Origin: a virus
Reading direction: 5' to 3' (one strand)
Virus record (IMG/VR): IMGVR_UViG_3300032298_000906
Coordinates: 1 to 27,315 of that record
DNA: 27,315 nt
Of the stretch, positions 1 through 7,967 are shown piece by piece (within the stretch, counting starts at the first letter, position 1; the number at the start of each line of letters is the position of its first letter). Below the pieces are notes generated by a model. The model worked only from the letters and a program-made list of their open reading frames with translations, was not told where the DNA came from and made no database searches. Both the position numbers and the translations under genes were made by a program.

Positions 1-2493
1 ATGCATTGTATTCAAACGCCAATCTGCTTGATGCTTCATTATTTCAACAAGTTTAGATACTGTAGTTGCTTCTGTTGCTGTAGCATATGGTTCGTTGATA
101 TCTTGTGATTCTGTATTTCCTGATGTAGGAGTTACTATAGTCCCTTGAATAATATCCTGAACTATAGAGTCAACATGTTCAAATGTTGTTACAGTATAAT
201 ACGAATCAGAAATATTAACTAGGCTTTCTGCTGGTCCTATATTAGTTGAGCGAAGTTCATCGCCTACAATTGCACATTCTGCAGGAACAATAATAGGTAA
301 TGTTTCTCTAAATATACCAGTTTTTACATTGATTGTATCATTTGGTACAACTCTATCAGGAATAGTTGATGAGTCACCGGCTGTAAGAGCAGATGTAACT
401 ATACCAATTAATGCATTAACAGTAGTAATAATTCCTGATTCAGCAGTTAATGTAGCATCAACAAATTGTCCAACAGGACTTGGTACGCTGTTTAAAGTTT
501 GATAGCTTTGTGCAGGAGTATCTTGATTAAGAATATCCTCAATTAATGATGCCATAAAATTAAAAGCGGCAACATCGTTGTCAGCTTCTGTAGCAAGATT
601 TAGATAAGTTCCTGTTCCGTTATTTTCAGCAATAGTTGAATATGGACCTTCGTCGAGTGCATTTACATAAGTTTGAGCAGCAGCTCTCATCTTTAAGTTA
701 CCGCCGTGACCAATATCATAGATAATACGATCTATTAAAAATCCTACGTCACGTTCACACTTTGCTGAATTGTAAGTAAAGCCATTCCAAATTCCAGACC
801 CGCCGGCATTTGCTATTTGATAAGTTATCCATTCTATAACTTCTTTTTGTATGAACGGACGATTTAATTCAAGTATCTTTTGAGCTTGTGGGTTTCTAGG
901 ACCTTTTAATACTTGCTCTGTAGCATAACGAACGGTTTTCCAAGGTTTATCAAGTGTTATTCCCCATCCTTCTACAGGATCACCGTCTGTACCAGTTTCA
1001 GCAACATAATAAACGGCTGTTATAACTCCCCAATACTTCCATGAAGGAATACTATTACTAACAGTTAATACTTGTCCTTCGGTTCCCCTTGCTAACCTTG
1101 TAGGTCCTGCACCGTCATAATAAACGATATCACCTACAGTAGTCATTACTTCGTTTTCGTTACCCGAAGCTAAAAGATTCCAATAAGTTCCATTTACATC
1201 AACATCAGGTACATTAGTTGCAATTGTAGAACCGTCGTCACCTTCACTGACATGACCTTGAACGCATATATAAGAATTAGAACCTCTCTTAACAGCATCA
1301 CCTAATTCATATTCTGTATCGTCGGTCCAAGTACCTCTCCATTTGATACCATAGTTTAATCTTGACCAATAAGTTGGATTGGGTGGCTGTTGATTAACAT
1401 TATCTGCTATAGCAACATAGGTGTAACCATTAAGTCTAACAATATCACCGATTTTATAATCCATATTTGAGGAATCTTCTCCCCAATCTCCTAAAAATCT
1501 AAATCCTGTTGTAAAAATATCCCAATCGTCGGAATTTGATGTTGGCTTTTGAGCAAGATTATTAGTAGTTTTACTAACATAAACATATCCGCCATAGGTA
1601 ACAATATCACCGTGTTGGTAACTTGTAAAGGGACTCCAAGAATTTTCAAATTCTAATGCTTCAACAAATTGATCAAATTTTGCTTCATCAAATGTAGCAG
1701 TCGATGTATGATTATTTGTACAAATCCATATGCCTGAACCATATTTTACAACATCGTTAACTTTATATCTTGTTCCTGCATTCCATGTTTGCTTATATTC
1801 TATGCCTTTATTAAAATAATCCCATTTACTTTGATCATTTTCTAAACCAAGTGCAACTGTTGCGGCAGATGTATGTCCTGTATTACACACATATGTTTGA
1901 CCGCCATGTCTAACAATATCATTTCTTTTATATCTTGTATCAGGAAGCCAATCAGATTTCCATTCGAATGTTTCTGCATATAAATCCCATTTACTTTGAT
2001 CATTTTCTAAACCAAATGCTGCGGTTGAGGCAGATGTATGATGTGTATTACAAATATAAGTTATTCCGCCATATCTTACAACATCACTAACTTTATATCT
2101 AGTATCAGTTCCCCAGACACCTTTCCAATCAGTTCCTTCAGCATATAGATCCCATTTAGTTTGATTGGATTCTAGACCTAAAGTTTCTGTAGCACCGGAT
2201 GTATGTCCTTCATTACAAATATACAAGTATCCGCCGTATCTTACAATATCATTTACTTTGTAATATGTAGCAGTTAGCCAAGGACCTTTCCACTCGTGTC
2301 CTTCGTTCATTTGATTCCAGCGAGCAGGAACATTATCTAAATCAGTGTAAAAATCACTATCAGCAGTATGTCCAATTACACAAACAAAAATTGACCCACC
2401 ATAACGGACAATATCGTCCTTATAGTAAGTTGTAGAAGCAACCCATGCTCCCTTCCATATAAATCTAATTCTACCTAATTTAAACTCAGCCAT
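1..2493 (-). CDS. Giant fibre-like virion protein, N-terminal 831 residues (runs off the window)
   Basis: The frame is open without a stop from the ATG at 2493 to base 1, so the 3' end lies outside the window. A Shine-Dalgarno (CGGAG) precedes the ATG and a late-promoter-like AATAAATA lies 20 bases upstream. Residues 1 to about 444 hold eight modules of about 50 residues with the pattern W..x5-Y.x2-DIVRYGG..Y.C..xHTS, reminiscent of small carbohydrate-binding modules of the CBM5/12 type, but that is only a resemblance. From about residue 493 a pectin-lyase-like beta-helix begins (VYYVAETGTD, later NVKTGIFRETLPIIVP). It is interrupted at about 540 to 720 by a helical insertion containing CERDVGFLIDRIIYDIGHGG. 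A second similar insertion seems to start near the window edge (IVQDIIQGTIVTPTSGN). It is a collinear paralogue of the gene starting at 7240. The likely role is a tail fibre or other adhesin on the virion surface; this is inferred from architecture and context. Confidence 0.85.
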   Translation of the reverse strand, partial: MAEFKLGRIRFIWKGAWVASTTYYKDDIVRYGGSIFVCVIGHTADSDFYTDLDNVPARWNQMNEGHEWKGPWLTATYYKVNDIVRYGGYLYICNEGHTSGATETLGLESNQTKWDLYAEGTDWKGVWGTDTRYKVSDVVRYGGITYICNTHHTSASTAAFGLENDQSKWDLYAETFEWKSDWLPDTRYKRNDIVRHGGQTYVCNTGHTSAATVALGLENDQSKWDYFNKGIEYKQTWNAGTRYKVNDVVKYGSGIWICTNNHTSTATFDEAKFDQFVEALEFENSWSPFTSYQHGDIVTYGGYVYVSKTTNNLAQKPTSNSDDWDIFTTGFRFLGDWGEDSSNMDYKIGDIVRLNGYTYVAIADNVNQQPPNPTYWSRLNYGIKWRGTWTDDTEYELGDAVKRGSNSYICVQGHVSEGDDGSTIATNVPDVDVNGTYWNLLASGNENEVMTTVGDIVYYDGAGPTRLARGTEGQVLTVSNSIPSWKYWGVITAVYYVAETGTDGDPVEGWGITLDKPWKTVRYATEQVLKGPRNPQAQKILELNRPFIQKEVIEWITYQIANAGGSGIWNGFTYNSAKCERDVGFLIDRIIYDIGHGGNLKMRAAAQTYVNALDEGPYSTIAENNGTGTYLNLATEADNDVAAFNFMASLIEDILNQDTPAQSYQTLNSVPSPVGQFVDATLTAESGIITTVNALIGIVTSALTAGDSSTIPDRVVPNDTINVKTGIFRETLPIIVPAECAIVGDELRSTNIGPAESLVNISDSYYTVTTFEHVDSIVQDIIQGTIVTPTSGNTESQDINEPYATATEATTVSKLVEIMKHQADWRLNTMH
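1160..2490 (-). repeat. Eight tandem W/Y-DIV-YGG protein modules
   Basis: Within the partial giant gene, eight units of about 50 codons follow each other. Each starts with an aromatic residue-K/R-G-x-W, followed by Y-x-x-x-D-I/V-V, an YGG turn and Y-I/V-C. Units 2 to 5 end in HTS-type loops; units 6 and 7 lack the Cys and the HTS. Units 2, 3 and 4 are close to each other at the protein level, including a shared GLExxQxKWD segment. Confidence 0.85.
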
Positions 2494-2513
2494 TTTCTGC
2501 TCCGACGATAATG

Positions 2514-2521
2514 TATTTATT
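2514..2521 (-). promoter_or_regulatory. T4-type late promoter candidate (AATAAATA)
   Basis: On the minus strand the sequence reads AATAAATA, seven of eight matches to the T4 late consensus TATAAATA. It lies in the 40-base gap between two giant genes. With the usual T4 spacing, RNA would start near 2508 and give a leader of about 15 bases carrying the CGGAG ribosome site. Confidence 0.6.
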
Positions 2522-2533
2522 TTAATTTAAATG

Positions 2534-5500
2534 TTAAAATTCCGTATCATTACTAAAAGAGTCTATAAAATAGGTCATTGCTAGTAAAGATCCTGTAAAT
2601 CCTTTTGTCATATTAACTTTTCTGTTAATAATTACTTCATCACCTGTTGTAGTTCCTATAACTTGTGGTCCCACACGAACTACACCTGCTGTTAATAGGC
2701 TACAAAGTGCATTTGCACCACCTCCAGAAATACTTGCTTCTAAGTATCCTTTAATAGCCCTTTGTGTAGGAATAATATTATTAGAATCAGCAGTAAATGT
2801 ACTATCTTTTGAAAATTCTCTAATAATTACGCCTGTACCACCTACGCTAACGGCACCTAGAGAAATTTCACTTAATCCAGTTAATTCAAATAAATCAGCA
2901 CTAATTGTAACAGTACCAGTTGACTGTTCAACTTTAAATAGTTCTCCAACACGGAAATTACCATTTTGATCGGTTGCTGTATAGAATACACGCCCGCCGC
3001 CTCTTTCAAAAACTTCATTTTCTGGTGATAATAGTGCAGGAGGAGTACCTGGATAATTTGAACTTTCAAAATTACCTGTACCTATTTCGAGAAAATCATG
3101 ACCTGTTAGACGTACTTGACTGTATTGCTGTCTAATAGTAATATCAGCACCGTGCTCCGGCGATTCCTCAATACCTATTTCAGGTGCTATTCTTAATTTT
3201 GCTTGATAATTTCCTGATGACCCACCTAGCTGTTCTATGGTAATAATCTTATAAGTAAGATCATTAATTTCTTCAATATTTAAGTTATCACCAGGTCCTG
3301 GTAATACTGTTAAATTATTAATAATTATATATCTTCCAGTTTGATAATTATCAGAATACCCATCACCTGATATTTCTACTGTTGTGGATGGTGATAGATA
3401 TCCAGTTCCTGGATTAAGTATTACAGGATTTGCTAGGACACCTGATCCCTTTCTAACACGAAGATATACGTCATTTACATTATTAGGATCAATAACTGTT
3501 ACTGTTGGAGTTAAACTATATCCGCTACCTGGCTCGATAATATTAACTTTGGAAATTCTTCCTGATGTAACATAAGCGCGACCGATAGTTCTTGCTCCTG
3601 TTAAAATAGAAGCAGCATTAGATGTACCTGATGCAATAGCTACCCAAATTCCACTATTAGAAGGATTTCCAAAAGCTAACCCTGTCCATGTTTGTGAAGA
3701 TGGTAATGTAAATGCTGTACTATCATCACCTGTATTTCTCCAAAGATAACCATCATTAGAATAAGCTACAGTGTTTGATGATGCGACAGCTAAAAATACA
3801 CCCTGTCCGTAAGCAACTTTACTCCAATTTGCTGAAGTAGTCATTTGACTTATTATCCATGTTACTCCTGTAAATGAATATGCACAAATAATACTTCCAG
3901 AAGCTACAGCAACAAATCTGCCGTTTCCGTAAGTAACCGATGACCATGATATCGAAGACGGTAAAGTAGCTGATGACCATGTTACTCCGTCATCTATTGA
4001 GTATGCAGCATTAGTTCCTCCACTTGCAATTGCAACCCAGACGCCGCTGCCGTATGCTATTGACGACCATGTAGTTGATGTTGGTAAAGCGCCACCATTT
4101 GACCACGATAATCCTGTAATAGATGTTGCCGTAGATGTTCCTCCAGTAGCAATAGCTATAAAAGTATTATTTCCGTAAGCAACGTCGATCCAATTAGCAG
4201 TTGAACTTATTATTCCACTAGTCCAAGTTTGCCCACCATTTGACGATATTGCTGCTTGGTTGCTTCCTTGTTTAACAGCAAGATGTTTACTGTTTCCATA
4301 TGTTATTGCAGTCCAAGTTCCTGAACTTGGTAAAGTTCCCCCAATATTCCATGTTGTTCCGTTAGAAGAAATAGATGTCTCGTCTGTTCCTGTAGCAATA
4401 GCAACAAAATTTCCATCACCATAAGCTACGTCAGTCCACGACGATGATGCTGACAACGATCTACTATTTGAAGCAAATCCAGGAAAATCAAAAATTACTC
4501 TAGGTTCTATTTTATATACTGTAGTTGTGTTTAAAGCATTTTCAATAGCATAGCCAGGATAAAAATTTTCCCAGCCTCCTTGACCGTCTAATTCTCTAAA
4601 TACGGTAGCAACTTTAGAAGAATCATCATATGAACTAATATAACCATATTGTCCTGCCCCGGTGCCGCCTGTTAAAACAATACGCATTCCTTCGTATTCT
4701 TCGGGGGTCCCGTCGTCTGATGCTGCTAATATAACTGATAATTGATCTCCACCTTGAGCATTATTTGTAATAGTAAAATATTCTGTACCACCTGCTGCTG
4801 ACGAATCTCCCGGAGTATAAACTCTTACTTGATATACGGCATTATCTCTAATTTCTTCGTGTGATAACGATGCATTTAATCCTGCTCCGTTAACTGAATA
4901 CGTAGTAAATGTTGCTGTGCTATAATTCTGCCCAGCATTATTATATTCAAGTCTCATTAGTTCGCCGACTTTAGTAATTACACTATCAACTAATGCTTCT
5001 TGACTTCTATTGTTTACTGTAGCAGTTATAGCAGTTTCAGCTAAATCGTATCCTTCTGCAACACAGCCATATGTTCCGTATGATGAGTTTCCGTTTGTTG
5101 CACGAATTTTACCTCCATTATCTGACAGATATCCAATATGTCCGTAATAAGAGAATACAGAAACAAGTTCTGAAAGTCCTGAATTAGTAACCCAAGCACC
5201 AATACCGTCACTTAAAACTTGAGTAAAGTCGTTAGCTACAATAGAAGTATTACCTCCGTCGTGCAATGCACCGTCAACTTTTAATCCAATACAAGCCGTT
5301 CCAAATGTTGTAACATTTTGTATATAAGGTGATCTTGTTGAAATCCAAACTGATGAGTCTGATGTTCCGGATCCTGGGTCAAGACTTACATAAGCACCTG
5401 CTGTGGGTCTTCTTGTTCCGTATATGTTTGGTGTTCCTAATGTTCCGCTTAATCCTTTTAAGGTCATGTTACGAATACCTGTAGCATTTCTCACATAGAA

Positions 5501-7240
5501 CATGTTTTCAGTTTCGTACCCAGGTGCAGCAACAATAGTAGTTCCTCTTAATTCGTCTCCTACTAATGCAACTCCTTCAGGAATACTAATAGGAAGTTCC
5601 TCATAATATGTTCCAGTTTTTATGAAAATTGTTGCTGGACCAGAAATACTTTCACAGGCATGTTTAACAGTAGCCCACGGAGAATCTAAAGATTCTCCGT
5701 GATTATTATCGTCGCCTTCGACAGCAACATAGTAAACTTTATTAATTTTATTAAAATCATCCCAATTAACTTCACCGCTGAATATTTTTAAGGCTTGTGA
5801 TTGATCACCAATTGATCTTCTAATCGATCTATTATCTAGTGTTATAGAATTAAGACCGAATGTTTTAATATCACCGGGTTCAGCAAGAACATTTGTTTGA
5901 TTACCTTGAACAAATTCTTCCCAATATGTATTTGATAAATCTACATCTGGTCTATTAGTGCCGCTTGATGCATTATGATTTAATATACATTTGTATGCTG
6001 TACTAATATAGGTAATTACGTCACCATATAAATATTCCGTTCCATTAATCCATCTACCTCTATATCTCTCTCCAGGAATAAGTAATTCCCAATAAGATAT
6101 ATCGTTAGGATTAACTCCGTTTGAGTCTTGAATAGCAACATATACCATGCCGCCTCTACGAATAACATCACCTACTTTATAATCTTGAGCTGTAGAGTCA
6201 TCTCCCCAATCACCTCTTATTCTAAAGTTTGTAGTTAACAATTCCCAATCGTCTGTTTGTACTGACGGTATTTGTCCTACATTATTTGTTAGGGCAAAAT
6301 AATTGTATCCACCATAATTTACTACATCACCTTTTTGATAGATAGTATGTACATCCCAGGTATTATCGAATTCAAATCCAGGAAGATATACTTCCCATTT
6401 AGATTCGTCAAAAATATCTGTTTGAGTAGTATGAAATTCTCTGCATATCCATAATGATGCTCCATACTTAACAATATCATTTAATTTATATCTATAAAAA
6501 TTAGAATCAAAAGTTCCTTTATATTCTATACCTTCATAGAGAGTTGTCCATTTAGACTGGTCGTCTTCTAATCCTGCCCCTTCAAACGCATGTGATACGT
6601 GTGCTGTATTACAAATATAAACAATTCCACCGTATTTAATGATATCATTTAATCTGTATCTTGTTCCTAATTGCCAATTACTTCGCCATAATTCTGTATT
6701 AGTGATTTGTTGCCATTTAGAAAAATCATCTTCCAATCCTAAAAGAGTAGTATCAGCAGAAACGTGATTAAACAAACATTTATAAATTACACCACCATAT
6801 TTTACAATATCATTAGTAACATAAGATGTACTAGTAGACCAATTATATCTCCAATTATTAGTTGATGTATAAGTTATCCAATTTGATGAATCATCATCAA
6901 AATCTATCTCACTACTTACTGATGTATGACTTTCTATACAGATATAAACAGTACCATTCTTTTTAATTAAATTACCTATTTGATAAAAGGTATCAACAGT
7001 CCAATCGCCCGTCCATTCGTACCCATCAAACATTAATTCCCAATATGGATCCGGTTGCGGTGGAATTTGAGTATCAACAGCTTCAAAGTCAGTATAAAAA
7101 TTAGCACTCGATGTATGTGTTTTTAAAGCAACATAAGTCTTACCACCATAACGAACTACATCGTCTTTAATGTAATTATAGCCATTTGCCCAATTTCCAA
7201 TCCATCTAAATCTAATTCTAGCTATTTTAAATTCAGCCAT
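2534..7240 (-). CDS. Giant fibre-like virion protein with beta-helix and Asp-box beta-propeller (1568 aa)
   Basis: Domain order: residues 1 to 445, eight W/Y-DIV-YGG modules, collinear with those of the neighbouring partial gene; about 502 to 913, a pectin-lyase-like beta-helix (VYYVAVEGDD, TIFIKTGTYYEELPISIP, GDELRGTTIV); about 932 to 1225, seven repeats of W..VAYGxGxFVAIASG followed by SxDxGxTW Asp-box motifs, which fits a seven-bladed propeller; then Gly-rich PGSGY motifs. Near the C-terminus is a FRVGELF module and the ending IIPTQRAIKGYL..SISGGG, a motif I recall from long structural proteins of marine T4-like phages. The start is set by ATG after a weak GGGGT site and a perfect late promoter 27 bases upstream. 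The likely role is a tail-fibre or baseplate-attached adhesin; glycan binding by the propeller is inference. No enzymatic residues can be claimed. Confidence 0.88.
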   Translation of the reverse strand: MAEFKIARIRFRWIGNWANGYNYIKDDVVRYGGKTYVALKTHTSSANFYTDFEAVDTQIPPQPDPYWELMFDGYEWTGDWTVDTFYQIGNLIKKNGTVYICIESHTSVSSEIDFDDDSSNWITYTSTNNWRYNWSTSTSYVTNDIVKYGGVIYKCLFNHVSADTTLLGLEDDFSKWQQITNTELWRSNWQLGTRYRLNDIIKYGGIVYICNTAHVSHAFEGAGLEDDQSKWTTLYEGIEYKGTFDSNFYRYKLNDIVKYGASLWICREFHTTQTDIFDESKWEVYLPGFEFDNTWDVHTIYQKGDVVNYGGYNYFALTNNVGQIPSVQTDDWELLTTNFRIRGDWGDDSTAQDYKVGDVIRRGGMVYVAIQDSNGVNPNDISYWELLIPGERYRGRWINGTEYLYGDVITYISTAYKCILNHNASSGTNRPDVDLSNTYWEEFVQGNQTNVLAEPGDIKTFGLNSITLDNRSIRRSIGDQSQALKIFSGEVNWDDFNKINKVYYVAVEGDDNNHGESLDSPWATVKHACESISGPATIFIKTGTYYEELPISIPEGVALVGDELRGTTIVAAPGYETENMFYVRNATGIRNMTLKGLSGTLGTPNIYGTRRPTAGAYVSLDPGSGTSDSSVWISTRSPYIQNVTTFGTACIGLKVDGALHDGGNTSIVANDFTQVLSDGIGAWVTNSGLSELVSVFSYYGHIGYLSDNGGKIRATNGNSSYGTYGCVAEGYDLAETAITATVNNRSQEALVDSVITKVGELMRLEYNNAGQNYSTATFTTYSVNGAGLNASLSHEEIRDNAVYQVRVYTPGDSSAAGGTEYFTITNNAQGGDQLSVILAASDDGTPEEYEGMRIVLTGGTGAGQYGYISSYDDSSKVATVFRELDGQGGWENFYPGYAIENALNTTTVYKIEPRVIFDFPGFASNSRSLSASSSWTDVAYGDGNFVAIATGTDETSISSNGTTWNIGGTLPSSGTWTAITYGNSKHLAVKQGSNQAAISSNGGQTWTSGIISSTANWIDVAYGNNTFIAIATGGTSTATSITGLSWSNGGALPTSTTWSSIAYGSGVWVAIASGGTNAAYSIDDGVTWSSATLPSSISWSSVTYGNGRFVAVASGSIICAYSFTGVTWIISQMTTSANWSKVAYGQGVFLAVASSNTVAYSNDGYLWRNTGDDSTAFTLPSSQTWTGLAFGNPSNSGIWVAIASGTSNAASILTGARTIGRAYVTSGRISKVNIIEPGSGYSLTPTVTVIDPNNVNDVYLRVRKGSGVLANPVILNPGTGYLSPSTTVEISGDGYSDNYQTGRYIIINNLTVLPGPGDNLNIEEINDLTYKIITIEQLGGSSGNYQAKLRIAPEIGIEESPEHGADITIRQQYSQVRLTGHDFLEIGTGNFESSNYPGTPPALLSPENEVFERGGGRVFYTATDQNGNFRVGELFKVEQSTGTVTISADLFELTGLSEISLGAVSVGGTGVIIREFSKDSTFTADSNNIIPTQRAIKGYLEASISGGGANALCSLLTAGVVRVGPQVIGTTTGDEVIINRKVNMTKGFTGSLLAMTYFIDSFSNDTEF
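3570..4440 (-). repeat. Seven Asp-box (BNR-like) repeats, predicted seven-bladed beta-propeller
   Basis: Residues about 932 to 1225 of the 1568-residue protein contain seven units of about 41 to 46 residues. Each opens with W-x-x-V/I-A-Y-G and F/W-V/I-A-I/V-A-S-G. Most contain a variant of the Asp-box S-x-D/N-x-G-x-T-W, for example SIDDGVTW, SSNGGQTW and SNDGYLW. The last unit is degenerate. Asp-boxes are typical turns in sialidase-type and related propellers. Confidence 0.75.
5903..7237 (-). repeat. Eight tandem W/Y-DIV-YGG protein modules
   Basis: This is the second set of eight modules, at residues 1 to 445 of the 1568-residue protein. Unit by unit it matches the set in the gene starting at 2493: unit 5 begins YKxT, unit 6 begins F-[DE]-N-x-W, unit 7 begins RGDW or LGDW with an extra DDSxxxDYK segment, and unit 8 ends in an extended PDVD..YW loop. 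The two sets end at almost the same residue number. Confidence 0.85.
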
Positions 7241-7266
7241 TTTTTACCCCAATTCTTTATTCTCAA

Positions 7267-7274
7267 TATTTATA
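7267..7274 (-). promoter_or_regulatory. T4-type late promoter (perfect TATAAATA)
   Basis: The minus strand reads TATAAATA, an exact match to the T4 late -10 octamer, followed by TTGAG. It overlaps the stop codon of the upstream 117-residue gene and lies 27 bases before the ATG at 7240. With T4 spacing, RNA would start near 7261. Confidence 0.75.
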
Positions 7275-7623
7275 TACCAGTAGGATATGTATATCCAGAG
7301 TTAACTCTTGCAACTAATTGTCCATCATCGTCAATATAGTAATAGATAGCTCTATCATCCCAGCGATATTGTTCATATTTTAAATTATCAAAAACAACAC
7401 CGTGATAAACATCTCGTCCTTCGTAAAAATCGACTCCAACTACAAAGTCATCGTAGTTTTCTTCAGTAGGTCCTAGATTATTAATGTTAATACTATCATT
7501 ACCTTTAAGTTGATCAACTCTACCTAGATATAATTCACCGTCATCTGTTCTACGTAATCCGTAGAAATATCTAGGATTGTCTCCTAACAAGCCATCTGGT
7601 TGTGTACCTATGTAATAAGTCAT
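7270..7623 (-). CDS. Small structural protein of the marine T4-like type (117 aa)
   Basis: A complete ORF with an AAGGA ribosome site before the ATG, spaced ten bases after the stop of the preceding 109-residue gene. It begins MTYYIGTQPDGLLGDNPRYF and is rich in Tyr and Asp, with no transmembrane segment or signal peptide. I recall proteins with this start (GTQPDGLLGDNPRYFYGLRR) from marine myoviruses, where they are uncharacterised. Its position between two pairs of giant fibre genes suggests a virion component or a fibre assembly partner, but no fold or activity can be read from the sequence. The stop codon overlaps the late promoter of the next gene. Confidence 0.8.
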   Translation of the reverse strand: MTYYIGTQPDGLLGDNPRYFYGLRRTDDGELYLGRVDQLKGNDSININNLGPTEENYDDFVVGVDFYEGRDVYHGVVFDNLKYEQYRWDDRAIYYYIDDDGQLVARVNSGYTYPTGI

Positions 7624-7633
7624 TTATTTTTCC

Positions 7634-7963
7634 TTATAATATTTCAACGTATGATACAATTGCATCAATAGAATCACTAACGCTAGACGACACATACAAT
7701 TCATTTGACGGGGCTAAAATTAGCTTTTCACCTCCGTTTACAACTCTTAAACTGCTTTGTGGACCTAACAATACATCTTTAATATAATACCCTGTAACAC
7801 TAGTATCGTCTTTAACTGTTACACTAACTGTTAGTGGGTCTTCTGTTAAGTTTGCTAGGCTTAATCCTATAACAGTAATTCTAGATGCAACAGTAGTTTG
7901 TGCTACTCTTACAGGAACTGTTCCTATTTCTTTTATTACTGAATTTTTAAAAAATGACGCCAT
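7634..7963 (-). CDS. Small beta-rich virion protein (109 aa)
   Basis: Complete ORF with AGGATAAG before the ATG, starting four bases after the stop of the 1922-codon giant gene, so probably co-translated with it. The protein alternates hydrophobic beta strands (TVPVRVAQTTV, LTVSVTVKDD) and ends in a SSSVSDSIDAIVSYVEIL-type strand pair. The layout resembles the 115-residue protein at 18724 to 19071: both have a short N-terminal strand, a middle polar loop, a P/G-x-G/S-x-x-L/F step near residue 70 and a final I-x-T/Y-V-x-I/L ending. They may be distant paralogues with a beta-sandwich fold. Function unknown; a fibre-associated structural protein is the most natural guess. Confidence 0.78.
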   Translation of the reverse strand: MASFFKNSVIKEIGTVPVRVAQTTVASRITVIGLSLANLTEDPLTVSVTVKDDTSVTGYYIKDVLLGPQSSLRVVNGGEKLILAPSNELYVSSSVSDSIDAIVSYVEIL

Positions 7964-7967
7964 TTTC

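Noticed and set aside
2494-2533. A frameshift splitting one gene into those at 2534 to 7240 and 1 to 2493
   Set aside because: The second gene has its own promoter-like site, ribosome site and a full N-terminal array repeating that of the first; they are paralogues, not halves.
3384-3575. Plus-strand ORFs inside the giant genes and the head genes (for example here, 8932 to 9216 and 23359 to 23712)
   Set aside because: They mirror strongly supported minus-strand genes with clear domains, have no convincing ribosome sites, and show low-complexity composition expected from antisense reading.
6027-6034. Exact TATAAATA on the plus strand
   Set aside because: It points against all genes and lies inside a coding module; it is likely a chance match in AT-rich DNA.
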